Assembly: GCF_000702825.1 (NCBI RefSeq)
Contig: NZ_JNKF01000010.1
Coordinates: 372,001-436,000 of the forward strand
Origin: Prevotella sp. P6B1
Lineage (GTDB): Bacteria; Bacteroidota; Bacteroidia; Bacteroidales; Bacteroidaceae
Direction of reading: 5' to 3'
Length of the DNA stretch: 64,000 bases
This document shows positions 35,115 to 43,993 of this stretch, one piece after another (positions within the stretch are counted from its first letter, which is position 1; every line of letters begins with the position of its first letter). The notes beneath the pieces were generated by a model that saw only the letters and a program-made list of their open reading frames with translations, was not told where the DNA came from and searched no databases. The position numbers and the translations under genes were made by a program.

Positions 35115-36366
35115 ACTTCTTGAATACTACACAGGCATTATGACCACCAAAGCCGAAGGTATTGCTGAGACCAGCACGTACCACACGCTTCTGAGCCTTG
35201 TTGAATGTGAAGTTCAGGTTGTAATCAATCTCAGGATCCTCATCTCCCTCCTCGTGGTTGATGGTTGGAGGAATGATATCGTTCTTAATAGCCAGAACGG
35301 TAGCCATTGCCTCAACAGCACCAGCGGCACCCAGCAGGTGACCAGTCATTGACTTGGTAGAAGAGATGTTGAGCTTATAGGCAGCATCGCCGAATACCTC
35401 CTTGATGGCCTTGGCCTCAGAGATATCACCAACGTGGGTAGAAGTACCGTGTACATTGATGTAGTCGATGTCCTCAGGCTTCATGCCTGCGTCCTCAAGA
35501 GCGTTCTGCATCACGAGCTTAGCGCCCAGACCCTCGGGGTGAGAAGCAGTGATGTGGTGAGCGTCAGCGCTCATGCCAGCACCTACCATCTCAGCATAGA
35601 TCTTAGCGCCACGAGCCTTAGCGTGCTCCAGCTCCTCCAGGATCAAGCAACCAGAACCCTCGGCCATGATGAATCCATCGCGGCTGGCGCTGAATGGACG
35701 GCTGGCTTTCTCTGGCTCGTCGTTGCGTGTAGAAAGGGCATGCATGGCGTTGAAACCACCTACGCCAGTAGCGCAGATAGCAGCCTCGGCACCACCAGCA
35801 ACGATAGCGTTAGCCTTACCCAAGCGAATCAGGTTGAAGGCGTCGGCCAGTGCGTTTGAAGAAGATGCACAAGCAGAAGCGGTGATATAGTTGGGGCCAT
35901 GGAAGCCATACATGATTGAAATCTGACCAGCTGCGATATCAGCAATCATCTTGGGGATGAAGAAGGGGTTGAACTTAGGACCATCGGCTTCGTGAACACC
36001 GTAGTATTTTACTTCGTCCTCGAAGGTCTTAATTCCACCGATACCTACGCCGTAAACCACGCCGATACGGTTCTTGTCTTCTGTCTCCAGATCCATGCCG
36101 CTGTCTTCAACAGCCTGCTTAGCAGCAATCAGGGCCAGCTGAGTGTAGCGGTCCATCTTACGTGCCTCTTTGCGGTCCAGGAAATCGTTCACGTTGAGGT
36201 TCTTTACCTCACAAGCGAACTTAGTCTTAAAATTTGTTGTATCGAAACTTGTAATAGGTGCTGCGCCGCTAACTCCGTTGAGCAGGTTATTCCACATCTC
36301 TTCAGGAGTGTTGCCCACTGGCGTAACTGCGCCAAGACCTGTTACAACTACTCTTTTTAATTCCAT
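35104..36366 (-). CDS. fabF: Beta-ketoacyl-ACP synthase II
   Basis: A 420-residue condensing enzyme of fatty-acid elongation. Catalytic triad: Cys in TASACASSSNALADAF (about residue 166), His in NVHGTSTHVGD (about 305) and His in KSMTGHLLGAAGAVE (about 342). It uses malonyl-ACP, supplied with acpP just upstream. A long hairpin lies between acpP and fabF, and rnc overlaps its 3' end, a conserved acpP-fabF-rnc order. Confidence 0.97.
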   Translation of the reverse strand: MELKRVVVTGLGAVTPVGNTPEEMWNNLLNGVSGAAPITSFDTTNFKTKFACEVKNLNVNDFLDRKEARKMDRYTQLALIAAKQAVEDSGMDLETEDKNRIGVVYGVGIGGIKTFEDEVKYYGVHEADGPKFNPFFIPKMIADIAAGQISIMYGFHGPNYITASACASSSNALADAFNLIRLGKANAIVAGGAEAAICATGVGGFNAMHALSTRNDEPEKASRPFSASRDGFIMAEGSGCLILEELEHAKARGAKIYAEMVGAGMSADAHHITASHPEGLGAKLVMQNALEDAGMKPEDIDYINVHGTSTHVGDISEAKAIKEVFGDAAYKLNISSTKSMTGHLLGAAGAVEAMATVLAIKNDIIPPTINHEEGDEDPEIDYNLNFTFNKAQKRVVRAGLSNTFGFGGHNACVVFKKYEA

Positions 36367-36381
36367 AAGCTTAAATTAAAG

Positions 36382-36421
36382 CATAATGGTTGCTTCTAAG
36401 TGTTAGAAAGCAACCATTATG
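36382..36421 (-). promoter_or_regulatory. Long hairpin between acpP and fabF
   Basis: CATAATGGTTGCTT pairs perfectly with AAGCAACCATTATG, and the stem extends inward (TTCTAA with TTAGAA) past one bulged base to a GTG loop. There is no T-run after it on the minus strand, so it is more likely an RNA-processing or stability element (or partial attenuator) than a full terminator. RNase III is encoded in the same cluster and cuts such stems. Confidence 0.6.
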
Positions 36422-36434
36422 TTGTGAACAAATA

Positions 36435-36671
36435 TTATTTTGCGTTCTCCTCGATGTAAGCGATAGCATCGCCAACAGTACCGATCTTCTCAGCCTTATC
36501 ATCGGGAATAGAGATACCAAACTCCTTCTCGAACTCCATGATCAGCTCAACGGTATCCAGTGAGTCTGCACCCAGGTCGTTTGTGAAGCTAGCCTCAGCC
36601 TTTACTTCAGCCTCATCTACACCGAGTTTGTCTACGATAATTGCCTTTACTTTGCTTTCAATTTCTGACAT
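36435..36671 (-). CDS. acpP: Acyl carrier protein
   Basis: A 78-residue acidic protein that carries growing acyl chains on a phosphopantetheine arm. The attachment site is the Ser in [14 protein letters not shown] (about residue 37). Helix and charge pattern are canonical. It leads the acpP-fabF-rnc cluster. Its higher need relative to FabF fits the hairpin that follows it. Confidence 0.98.
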   Translation of the reverse strand: MSEIESKVKAIIVDKLGVDEAEVKAEASFTNDLGADSLDTVELIMEFEKEFGISIPDDKAEKIGTVGDAIAYIEENAK

Positions 36672-36746
36672 AATTGTAATACTTTAATTTGTTAATAATG
36701 ATGTTGCTATCTTGAAATTTTTCCGACTTTAGGTCGAAATCGGGTG

Positions 36747-36754
36747 CAAAGTAA
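36747..36754 (-). promoter_or_regulatory. Possible -7 box of acpP
   Basis: TTACTTTG on the minus strand differs by one base from TAnnTTTG and lies 75 bases before the acpP start. The 282-base gap between acpP and the divergent DUF4254 gene otherwise holds only AT-rich sequence. Confidence 0.4.
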
Positions 36755-36900
36755 CACAATTTCTTTCACTTACGCAAATTTTTTTAAGAAAAACTTGCTT
36801 TAGTTTGCACACTACGGGGTGATTTGTGCAAAAATATGCTATTTTTTGGCGCCCTTAATACTATAAAAATACAAAATATGATGATTTTATTCAATTTTAG

Positions 36901-36931
36901 TTGGTTATTTGAAAAACTTTCTGTAGTTTTG
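36901..36931 (+). promoter_or_regulatory. Promoter of the DUF4254-GT9-rubredoxin operon
   Basis: TTG at 36901-36903 and TAGTTTTG at 36924-36931, 20 bases apart. The ATG follows at 36954. Confidence 0.7.
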
Positions 36932-36953
36932 CAAAATAAAAACGAATACAAAT

Positions 36954-37559
36954 ATGACATTTACAGAAGAGTCTAATCAAATTTTTAATCGAGCCATCAA
37001 TGATTACCATGTCACCGATGATGTAGATACACCTATAAAGAATCCGTATCAGAAAGACAGTATCCAGCATAGTCTTTATAAGAAGTGCTGGATAGACACG
37101 GTTCAGTGGCATTATGAGGATATCATCCGCGATCCCCATATTGATCCCATTGAGGCGCTGGCCTTAAAGCGCCGTATTGACCGTAGCAATCAGGACCGTA
37201 CCGATTTGGTAGAGGAGATCGATTCATATTTCCGTCAGTATTATAGCGATGTGAAGCCTCAGGCCGATGCGCGCCTGAATACAGAGAGCCCAGCATGGGC
37301 TGTCGACCGTCTGAGCATTCTTGCCCTGAAGATATATCACATGCAGGAGCAGGTGAACCGTACTGATGCCGAGCCAGCGCATATTGCCAAATGTCAGGCT
37401 AAGCTCAATGTGCTGCTCGAACAGCAGAAGGACCTCTCGCTGGCTATCGACCAGTTACTGGAGGATATCGCAGAAGGCCGCAAATACATGAAAGTGTATC
37501 GTCAGATGAAGATGTATAACGATCCCGCTACTAACCCTATCTTGTATAATCAGAAGTAA
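36954..37559 (+). CDS. DUF4254 domain protein
   Basis: A 201-residue, largely helical cytoplasmic protein with no signal peptide. Conserved-looking segments: HSLYKKCWIDTVQWHYEDIIRDP, ALALKRRIDRSNQDRTDLVE and ILALKIYHMQEQ. I recognise it as the DUF4254 family, which in Bacteroidales sits next to a GT9 glycosyltransferase, as here (eight bases apart). Role unknown; a helper in lipopolysaccharide synthesis is inferred from this link. Confidence 0.78.
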   Translation: MTFTEESNQIFNRAINDYHVTDDVDTPIKNPYQKDSIQHSLYKKCWIDTVQWHYEDIIRDPHIDPIEALALKRRIDRSNQDRTDLVEEIDSYFRQYYSDVKPQADARLNTESPAWAVDRLSILALKIYHMQEQVNRTDAEPAHIAKCQAKLNVLLEQQKDLSLAIDQLLEDIAEGRKYMKVYRQMKMYNDPATNPILYNQK

Positions 37560-37567
37560 CAAGGCTG

Positions 37568-38620
37568 ATGAAGAAAGAGCATATACTGGTCATAAGATTC
37601 TCTGCTCTTGGCGACGTAGCCATGATGGTGCCTGTGGTATGGGCGCTGGCTCAGCAGTATCCTGATATCCGTATCACGGTGCTGAGCCGTAAGTTTGCGC
37701 GCCCGTTGTTCGATGATCTGGCTCCGAATGTGAATTTCATGGAGGCCGATCTGAACAAGGAGTATCACGGCGTCAGAGGACTGAATGCCCTTTACCGCCG
37801 ATTGGTTGCCAAGCAATTTACGAAGGTGGCCGATTTGCATAATGTTCTACGTTCAGAGTATCTCCGCATGCGTTTCAATCTGGGCAGATACCGTGTAGAG
37901 CATTTGATTAAGAACCGTAGTCAGCGCCGTAAGCTGGTTTCTGGCAAACAGGATAAGCGCGTGCAGCTCCCGTCATCGTTCGAGAACTATGCTGCTGTGT
38001 TTGAGCGCTTGGGCTATCCGGTTGACTTGAGGCAGTTCCGCTCCATCTTCTCCGCCGAAGGTGGTAATCTGAATCTGCTGCCAGCCGTGTTTGGTCCTAA
38101 GAAGAGTTTTGAGCAGTGGATTGGTATTGCTCCGTTTGCTGCTCACGAGGGTAAGGTGTATCCGCCTCGCCTGATGGAGCAGGTCATCTATCGCCTGATA
38201 CAGGCCTATCCTAAAGGTCGCATCTTCCTGTTTGGCAGGGGCGAAGAGGAGGAGAAGTACTTCCAGTTGTGGTGTGCCCAGTATCGCCAGTGTGTATGTG
38301 TTGGCAAGCATTGCGAGGGGATGTATCAGGAGCTGATCCTGATGAGTCATCTCAATGTGATGCTCTCGATGGATTCTGCCAACATGCATCTGGCTTCGCT
38401 CACTGGTGTTCCTGTGGTGAGTGTGTGGGGAGCCACCCATCCTATGGCTGGATTCCTGGGTTATAACCAGAATCCGGAGAATGTGATCCAGATTGATCTG
38501 GAATGCCGTCCATGCAGTATCTATGGCAACAAGCCTTGTCAGCGCGGCGATTATGCTTGTCTGCAGAACATTCCGCCTGAGCGGATTGTTGACAGAATAA
38601 TTACCATTATTAATAACTAA
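37568..38620 (+). CDS. Family 9 glycosyltransferase (heptosyltransferase-like)
   Basis: A 350-residue GT-B transferase. Seen: [19 protein letters not shown] at the N-terminus (the classic GT9 opening), a central [15 protein letters not shown] (sugar-nucleotide domain start) and [15 protein letters not shown] [23 protein letters not shown] near residues 260-285. It should add a heptose or another sugar to the lipopolysaccharide core. The rubredoxin gene follows 14 bases later in the same direction. Confidence 0.9.
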   Translation: MKKEHILVIRFSALGDVAMMVPVVWALAQQYPDIRITVLSRKFARPLFDDLAPNVNFMEADLNKEYHGVRGLNALYRRLVAKQFTKVADLHNVLRSEYLRMRFNLGRYRVEHLIKNRSQRRKLVSGKQDKRVQLPSSFENYAAVFERLGYPVDLRQFRSIFSAEGGNLNLLPAVFGPKKSFEQWIGIAPFAAHEGKVYPPRLMEQVIYRLIQAYPKGRIFLFGRGEEEEKYFQLWCAQYRQCVCVGKHCEGMYQELILMSHLNVMLSMDSANMHLASLTGVPVVSVWGATHPMAGFLGYNQNPENVIQIDLECRPCSIYGNKPCQRGDYACLQNIPPERIVDRIITIINN

Positions 38621-38634
38621 AAACTAAGACGCTT

Positions 38635-38790
38635 ATGAAGTACATTTGTGAAGTTTGCGGATACGTTTACGATCCGGCAGAAGGCGATCCCGATGGTGGC
38701 ATCGCTCCAGGAACAGCATTTGAGGATATTCCTGATGATTGGGTTTGCCCCGTTTGCGGTGTGGGCAAAGACAGTTTCAAGCCTGAATAA
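38635..38790 (+). CDS. Rubredoxin
   Basis: A 51-residue iron protein too short for routine ORF calls. It begins [20 protein letters not shown] and ends with [16 protein letters not shown]. The four iron ligands are the two CxxC pairs (CEVC and CPVC). The conserved aromatics Y, Y, F and W are present, and the length is typical. It passes single electrons, for example to peroxide- or oxygen-detoxifying enzymes in anaerobes. It lies after the GT9 gene, and four bases before the start of a sensor kinase gene, so it is co-transcribed with it. Confidence 0.97.
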   Translation: MKYICEVCGYVYDPAEGDPDGGIAPGTAFEDIPDDWVCPVCGVGKDSFKPE

Positions 38791-38794
38791 TTTC

Positions 38795-40477
38795 ATGCGA
38801 ACAAATAGGTTCATCATCAGATTGACGTCGGTTATAGCTGTCTTATCGGCTATAGTGCTGGTTTCATGTAGATACGATGCCAGCGACTTCTTCCAGTCGT
38901 TTGATGATGAACCTAACGTAAGCCCACTGGCCACAGAGCTTGGTTTCAGCAAGGACCGTCCGTTGGTCATGGGTATGAATACCAGTTATGCTCCTCTGCA
39001 ATATGTGAACAACCAGGGCGTACCAAGTGGTTACGATGTGATGTTCACCAAGAAACTGCTGAAGCGGATGGGCATCCCGTTTACTTTCTCACCTAACCAT
39101 TGGGACAAAATGTCGCCAGGCATCATTGGCGGCAAATACGATATGGGCATGTTGGTCTATTCGCCCTATCGTAAAGATACAACCAACTATTCTGAAGCTG
39201 TATTCCGTATGTATTATCAGGTGGTTTACAGGAAACAGGACTTTTCGGAGTTTGATTTCCGTCACCTGAAAGGCAAGCATATGGCTTATATGAAATCACG
39301 TCCTATCGGCATGATGCTGAAGGACGAAGGGGCTATCGGCCATCCGATAACCGATCTGAGCGAGGCTTTTGTTGAATTGGCTGACGGTAAGTACGATGGT
39401 GTGATCTGCTATCGTTTCCAGGCTAAATATAATATCGGACTTCTGCGTATGTCGAGGCAGTTGCAGGCCGACGACCTCTCGTTAGAGCCTCGTGAATACT
39501 GTTATGCCAGTCACGACAAGCGACTGATTGATGCCATCAATGCCGAACTGAAGAAGATGGAGGCCGAAGGCATCATCGATGAGATATATGGCCAGGAAGT
39601 GGCCGAACGGTTTGGCGATATCAAGATACCCATGTGGGTTTGGTGGCTGCTCACCTGTCTGGTGTTTATGTTTATGGTGGTCTATGTGGTCAACCGCAAT
39701 CGCTACAGCCACCATTTGCAGCGTGCCAACGTGCAGTTGCAACAGAAGAACAAGGCCCTCCAGCTGGCTACTGCCAGAGCCGAGGAGAGTACCCGTATGA
39801 AGAGCAACTTCATCAAGCAGATATCGCACGAGATACGTACGCCACTGAATATCGTATGTGGCTTTACACAGGTGCTGACAACGACCGATGTCGAACTGGA
39901 TAAGGCGCAGAGGCGCGAGATGTCGTTGCAGATTATAGAGAACACGGAACGTATCACAGGACTGGTGAATAAGATGCTGGCGCTGGCCGATGTCAATAGT
40001 AGTGCCATATTGGAGCGTGAAGACCATACATCGGCAGCCATGATAGCCCAGGAGGCCATCAAGGCTACAGGTATCGATAAGGCATCGCAGTTCGTATTCA
40101 GACTGATTAAGCAGACGGGTACAGAGCTATTCTTTGATACCCATCAGCGCTCGGCAGTACAGGCGTTGGAGCAATTGCTTGACAATGCCAAGAAGTTTAC
40201 CCAACAAGGACAAGTAACATTAACAATAAGTAATCACGACGGCCAGGCATGCTTTGTGGTAGAGGATTCAGGCATATCGATACCCGTATATCAGGCCGAG
40301 CGCATATTCGATGAGTTTGTACAGTTAGACGAATATAGCGATGGAACAGGCATCGGACTGGCTATAGCGCGTAGCTTGGCGCGCCGACTGGGTGGTGACA
40401 TCGTTCTCGACACCACCTATACCGGAGGCGCGCGATTCGTGATGACCTTGCAAAGCGAGAAAGAAGAAACGGCATGA
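38795..40477 (+). CDS. Sensor histidine kinase with a solute-binding (SBP_bac_3-like) sensor domain
   Basis: A 560-residue membrane kinase. An N-terminal lipoprotein-like signal (VIAVLSAIVLVSCRYD) is followed by an extracellular solute-binding family 3 domain (about residues 40-275, with DRPLVMGMNTSYAPLQYVNN and FELADGKYDGVICYRF-type strands). Next come one transmembrane helix (about 279-298), a coiled coil, HisKA (ISHEIRTPLN, phospho-His345) and HATPase (LEQLLDNAKKF; GTGIGLAIA). The start is ATG 38795; a longer frame overlaps rubredoxin. No receiver domain or response regulator is nearby, so it is an orphan. It likely senses an amino acid or similar ligand. Confidence 0.9.
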   Translation: MRTNRFIIRLTSVIAVLSAIVLVSCRYDASDFFQSFDDEPNVSPLATELGFSKDRPLVMGMNTSYAPLQYVNNQGVPSGYDVMFTKKLLKRMGIPFTFSPNHWDKMSPGIIGGKYDMGMLVYSPYRKDTTNYSEAVFRMYYQVVYRKQDFSEFDFRHLKGKHMAYMKSRPIGMMLKDEGAIGHPITDLSEAFVELADGKYDGVICYRFQAKYNIGLLRMSRQLQADDLSLEPREYCYASHDKRLIDAINAELKKMEAEGIIDEIYGQEVAERFGDIKIPMWVWWLLTCLVFMFMVVYVVNRNRYSHHLQRANVQLQQKNKALQLATARAEESTRMKSNFIKQISHEIRTPLNIVCGFTQVLTTTDVELDKAQRREMSLQIIENTERITGLVNKMLALADVNSSAILEREDHTSAAMIAQEAIKATGIDKASQFVFRLIKQTGTELFFDTHQRSAVQALEQLLDNAKKFTQQGQVTLTISNHDGQACFVVEDSGISIPVYQAERIFDEFVQLDEYSDGTGIGLAIARSLARRLGGDIVLDTTYTGGARFVMTLQSEKEETA

Positions 40478-41931
40478 AACAACAAGTATATCCTATCATA
40501 AGGTTCCCTGAGAAGGGAACCGTTTTGTATCCCTATCGTCGTCATCCCTTAGTACAGCCAGGCGCCATCGAGCAGCATTTCGCTCGTGAGCTTTCTGCCA
40601 AGTTGCCTGCTGGCGTGGAGTGCATCCTCAATGCCTGCATCATCACTACTGATAAGCAGCCGCCTTACTATCCCGATTTGGCGCTGGTGGTAGCTGGTCG
40701 CCCTGATATCCGTATCGATGTGGAGATCGACGAGCCTTATCAGAAGAGCACGCGCGAGCCTATCCACTATCAGTCGTGTGGCGATGTGTTTCGCGATCAT
40801 CTGTTGAATCGTCATGGGTGGACGGTGGTGCGATTGGCCGTTCAGCAAATCACTCAGGAAGCCAGCATCTGTGCCGACTATCTGGTGGAACTGCTTTCGG
40901 CTATGACGGCCGATATGGCTACAGCCGGGCAGCATGTCTTCACCTCTGTGCCCTTTCCTGTTGAGCCTTGGAGCCGCCATGATGCCCTGAAGATGGCGTA
41001 CTGGCAGAAGGTGGCAGGCGAAGACCGCCAGTGGATAGTCGACAGATACGCCCTCGACGAGCAGGAACTGAAGTGCAAGCCGCTGGTCAGGCCTTTCGAG
41101 AAAACAGATGATATGTGCGAGAAGATGGCCACCTTTCGCGATGCTGGCTGCTACGAGCAGGATGCTTTCATTGATTTTGAGCCCGAGGAACATATCTATA
41201 TATATAAAGGAATAAAGCGCATGCTGCCTGTGAGCTCGTTGATAGCCTACTTCTACGATGAGTTCCAACCTCTGTCACAGGCCGAGAACCAGTTGCGATA
41301 TAAAGGCATACCCGTAGAGGAGTGCCTCGATAAGTGGGCCAAGGCAGGCCGATTGGCCAGCGAGGTAGGCACCTTTGTGCATCTGCAGACAGAGAACTAC
41401 TTCCAGCGTGGATTTTTCGAGACAGAATGCCAGCTACAGTTCGGCTCTGAGACCGAAGTGGTGAACGTGGAACAGGAGAAACTGCACTTCCTGCGCTTCA
41501 TCCGCGACTACGATATCGAGCCCTATCGCCAGGAGTGGCCTGTCTATGATAAGGATCTGAACATTGCCGGCACCATCGACCTGATTTGCCAGAACGACGA
41601 TGGCGAGTTTACCATCTACGACTGGAAGCGTTCGTCGAAGGTGGTCAACGCCCAAGGACAACCCATCGTAGAGGGTTTCCGTGGTAAGATGAGCCACAAC
41701 GGCATCAGTCTGCCCGACACCTCGTTCTATCACTACTGCATCCAGCAGAACCTGTATCGCTACATGCTCGAGCGCCATTACGGCATCCGCATCAAGGCAA
41801 TGAACCTGGTGGTGCTCTGTCCCGACTATCCCACCTACTACGTGGCCCAAGTGCCTAAGATGGACCAGCTTATCCAGCAGATTGTCACCATCTGCCAGCA
41901 AAGAGACCTGGGCCACCGGTTGCTGTTGTAA
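40474..41931 (+). CDS. Protein with two PD-(D/E)XK nuclease-like domains
   Basis: A 485-residue cytoplasmic protein. The N-terminal third resembles DUF559/Vsr-type nucleases: Asp68 in YYPDLALV, then VEIDEPY (Glu84, Asp86, Glu87), and DVFRDHLLNRHGWTVVRL. The C-terminal part has the full RecB/Cas4-type set: His303 in GTFVHLQ, Asp369 in AGTIDLI, Asp383 and Lys385 in YDWKRS, and a QxxxY-like QQNLYRYM. Both active sites look intact. It overlaps the kinase by four bases (ATGA). Its role is unknown; DNA repair, end processing or defence are possible. Confidence 0.78.
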   Translation: MKQQVYPIIRFPEKGTVLYPYRRHPLVQPGAIEQHFARELSAKLPAGVECILNACIITTDKQPPYYPDLALVVAGRPDIRIDVEIDEPYQKSTREPIHYQSCGDVFRDHLLNRHGWTVVRLAVQQITQEASICADYLVELLSAMTADMATAGQHVFTSVPFPVEPWSRHDALKMAYWQKVAGEDRQWIVDRYALDEQELKCKPLVRPFEKTDDMCEKMATFRDAGCYEQDAFIDFEPEEHIYIYKGIKRMLPVSSLIAYFYDEFQPLSQAENQLRYKGIPVEECLDKWAKAGRLASEVGTFVHLQTENYFQRGFFETECQLQFGSETEVVNVEQEKLHFLRFIRDYDIEPYRQEWPVYDKDLNIAGTIDLICQNDDGEFTIYDWKRSSKVVNAQGQPIVEGFRGKMSHNGISLPDTSFYHYCIQQNLYRYMLERHYGIRIKAMNLVVLCPDYPTYYVAQVPKMDQLIQQIVTICQQRDLGHRLLL

Positions 41932-41951
41932 TGTACATTTAAATAATTAGC

Positions 41952-41973
41952 CAGTCCTTTCACTGAAGGACTG
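41952..41973. repeat. First hairpin of a CAGTCCTT dyad cluster
   Basis: CAGTCCTT and AAGGACTG form an 8-bp stem with a 6-base loop, 20 bases after the nuclease stop. A related larger hairpin follows at 41990-42023. Confidence 0.6.
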
Positions 41974-41989
41974 CAATCCTCTAACTAAA

Positions 41990-42023
41990 AGACTGGAGTC
42001 CTTCAGGCGGAGGACTCCAGTCT
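41990..42023. terminator. Hairpin between convergent nuclease and DUF6078 genes
   Basis: A perfect 12-bp stem, AGACTGGAGTCC with GGACTCCAGTCT, around a 10-base loop, followed by TTG. It probably ends one or both convergent transcripts. The core (AGTCC) is shared with the hairpin just before it. Confidence 0.65.
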
Positions 42024-42048
42024 TTGTTACCAAGTACTGAACCAGTGA

Positions 42049-42483
42049 TTAATCCACCCAGTTCAGTTTCTCTACATAAGCATCAAATTTCAGTTCTTCA
42101 TGGCCAACAATCTTTAGCGCTGCCTCCACCTCTTTGATTTCGCTGGGCGAACATAGCCGCGCACCCTTGCGACGCTCGAAGTAAGGGTTTCTACCGAACT
42201 TGCCCTGAAGTCGGTAACGGAACGTATCGTACTCGCTAGGCAGCATCTTGGTCTGCATATTCTTGAAACCTTTACCATACACCTGGGGCTTATCGCTGCG
42301 ATAGAACTCGCAATCTCCCGTGGGTTTTGTGTACTTTGGATTCACAATTGTCACACTATGATAATCATCGGGCAAAGCCTGCATCGCCAGCTGGCGAAGA
42401 CAGTGGTCAGCCATTTTGCAATCCGACTGTATGCAATGCAGAAAACAGCCAGGCACATCTTTGTAATTAATCTTATTCTCCAT
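42049..42483 (-). CDS. Small cysteine-containing protein, DUF6078-like
   Basis: A 144-residue cytoplasmic protein with an N-terminal cysteine cluster (GCFLHCIQSDCKMADHCLRQ) that could bind a metal or iron-sulfur cluster, then a basic, arginine-rich middle (FERRKGARLCSPSEI) that could bind nucleic acid. I assign DUF6078 from memory; in Bacteroidales this family often lies beside vapE, as here. It lies downstream of vapE on the same strand, with the left inverted repeat between them. Role unknown; a DNA-linked partner of VapE is a guess. Confidence 0.65.
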   Translation of the reverse strand: MENKINYKDVPGCFLHCIQSDCKMADHCLRQLAMQALPDDYHSVTIVNPKYTKPTGDCEFYRSDKPQVYGKGFKNMQTKMLPSEYDTFRYRLQGKFGRNPYFERRKGARLCSPSEIKEVEAALKIVGHEELKFDAYVEKLNWVD

Positions 42484-42510
42484 TATTTTTATTTTTTATG
42501 TAAAACATAC

Positions 42511-42611
42511 TCAACACCTCACTTTACGAGGCTGATATCCTTTGTAGCAGAGGGTTTGAGGCGAGTGAGGTGTTTGCGAAACTACTCACCTGACACCTCA
42601 CTCAACACCTC
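42511..42611. repeat. Left inverted-repeat arm flanking vapE, with iteron-like units
   Basis: A 101-bp arm that aligns, reversed, with 43994-44099; the outermost 15 bases (TCAACACCTCACTTT) match exactly. It contains ACACCTCACT units at 42514-42523, 42564-42573 (reversed) and 42593-42602, plus a near copy at 42605. It reaches into the vapE stop codon. Confidence 0.85.
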
Positions 42612-43821
42612 ATGCAATTTTCAGAGGCACCACATTGTAGAATTTCACATGTCCGCGCTCAGTATGCTCAAAGCCCAGGTCCTTCATCGCATAACCCAGA
42701 TGAATCTTGGTACTCTGGTCGCTCTTTACCGAGGGGTATTCCTTGCGGATCAGCTCAATCATCTGCTTGGTGTTCATAGCCTTCACCTTCTCGCCCTCAT
42801 GGGGCTTGCGGAAACAGCTCTCAACAATCTCGGCTATATCCTTCTCATCGGTATAGTTCAGGTTCAGCTGCTGGATACGCGCCACCTGCTCGTTGGTGAA
42901 CCAGTAGGGTGCTTCGAGTTCGTTCACCTCGTACACCAGCTGGGCATACAGCTGTTCGTAGTCAATCTCGCCCGTATTGTCGATATACTGCCCCTGAGGG
43001 ATTTCAATGCAGATATATCGTCGACTACCCGTTACATCCGACAGCGGATGAGGATTGTTGGTAGTGGCTACAAACGATGCATAGCGGGGGCGATCCTGTT
43101 GCGAACTGCCATAGATGGTACGTCCGTTGACCTTGATTTTCGAGAGCGTCTGCTTCAAGGCCGCCTGCTGACTGGGACGGATGGCGTCCAGCTCATCGAG
43201 ATTCACCAGCAGATTGTTTGTCAAGGCCATCTCCTTATCAAACTTGTTCGATAGGTTCAGGTGGTCCAGATAATACTCCTGCAGTTCAGAAGGCAGCAGA
43301 CGTGCGATGAAGGTCGATTTGCCACAGCCCTGCGCCCCAATCAGTGTGGGCACACTCTCGTTGGCATGCAGCCTGTCCTTCTGCAGCCAATGCGCCACAG
43401 CCGATCGGAACCAGATGACTAAGAAGTCCAACTGTTCGCTGCTGATACCTGGCAGACGGCTGAACAACCTGGCCAGATGATTCTGCCCGTCCCATTTAGG
43501 CAGATGCATCAGATACTCACTGATAGGATTGTACACGGGCGTTGCATCCGAGTAGATCACCTCTTGTATATCAGTCTTAGGACTGTTTTTGGTAATCTGC
43601 TCCTGCTTACCCTTGCGAACGATGCTGTTCAGCGCTTCAGGTGTTAGCGTTCTCCAAACAGGCTGACTATCAGGAGGTTCTGCGCTAAGGGTTACATACT
43701 CTACCTTACCATTCAGTACATTGCGACGGAACTGGTAGTTGTCACTAAGGAACTGCTCTACGGCGAGCGAGTTCTGCTGAGAGACTCCAAGAGACTCTCC
43801 GTTAATTGTTAGTTTCTCCAT
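42610..43821 (-). CDS. VapE-family P-loop ATPase (virulence-associated E)
   Basis: A 403-residue protein of the VapE/D5-helicase-like group. The Walker A motif is GAQGCGKST (residues 162-170), with a Walker B-like LLVNLDELD near residue 207 and an ATTNNPHPLSDVTGSRRY sensor/arginine region near residue 253. The C-terminal third is a DUF3874-like domain. By family knowledge, VapE-like proteins are replication helicases or primase partners in phages, phage-inducible islands and integrative elements. Here no primase is fused. The gene is enclosed by two inverted-repeat arms and preceded by its own promoter (-7 at 43919-43926). Confidence 0.9.
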   Translation of the reverse strand: MEKLTINGESLGVSQQNSLAVEQFLSDNYQFRRNVLNGKVEYVTLSAEPPDSQPVWRTLTPEALNSIVRKGKQEQITKNSPKTDIQEVIYSDATPVYNPISEYLMHLPKWDGQNHLARLFSRLPGISSEQLDFLVIWFRSAVAHWLQKDRLHANESVPTLIGAQGCGKSTFIARLLPSELQEYYLDHLNLSNKFDKEMALTNNLLVNLDELDAIRPSQQAALKQTLSKIKVNGRTIYGSSQQDRPRYASFVATTNNPHPLSDVTGSRRYICIEIPQGQYIDNTGEIDYEQLYAQLVYEVNELEAPYWFTNEQVARIQQLNLNYTDEKDIAEIVESCFRKPHEGEKVKAMNTKQMIELIRKEYPSVKSDQSTKIHLGYAMKDLGFEHTERGHVKFYNVVPLKIA

Positions 43822-43918
43822 AAGATAAAGAATTTAATTTTAAGTTTGTTGATTATGTGCACTTTTCATACTCGCGTATGTTTTTGTGTACGGTTTTTGG
43901 CTATTGCCTTTCGGTTGG

Positions 43919-43926
43919 CAAAGGTA
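43919..43926 (-). promoter_or_regulatory. -7 box of vapE
   Basis: TACCTTTG on the minus strand, 97 bases before the vapE ATG. It lies between the two repeat arms, so the gene and promoter form a self-contained unit. Confidence 0.6.
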
Positions 43927-43993
43927 CAAAAATAAAAAAGCGGTTGTCCGTCTTTCCTGTTAAATTTTTGTTAAATTCTTCAAGTGTTAAAAT

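Noticed and set aside
38648..38794. A longer start for the sensor kinase
   Set aside because: This stretch is the rubredoxin gene in another frame. The kinase signal begins at ATG 38795.
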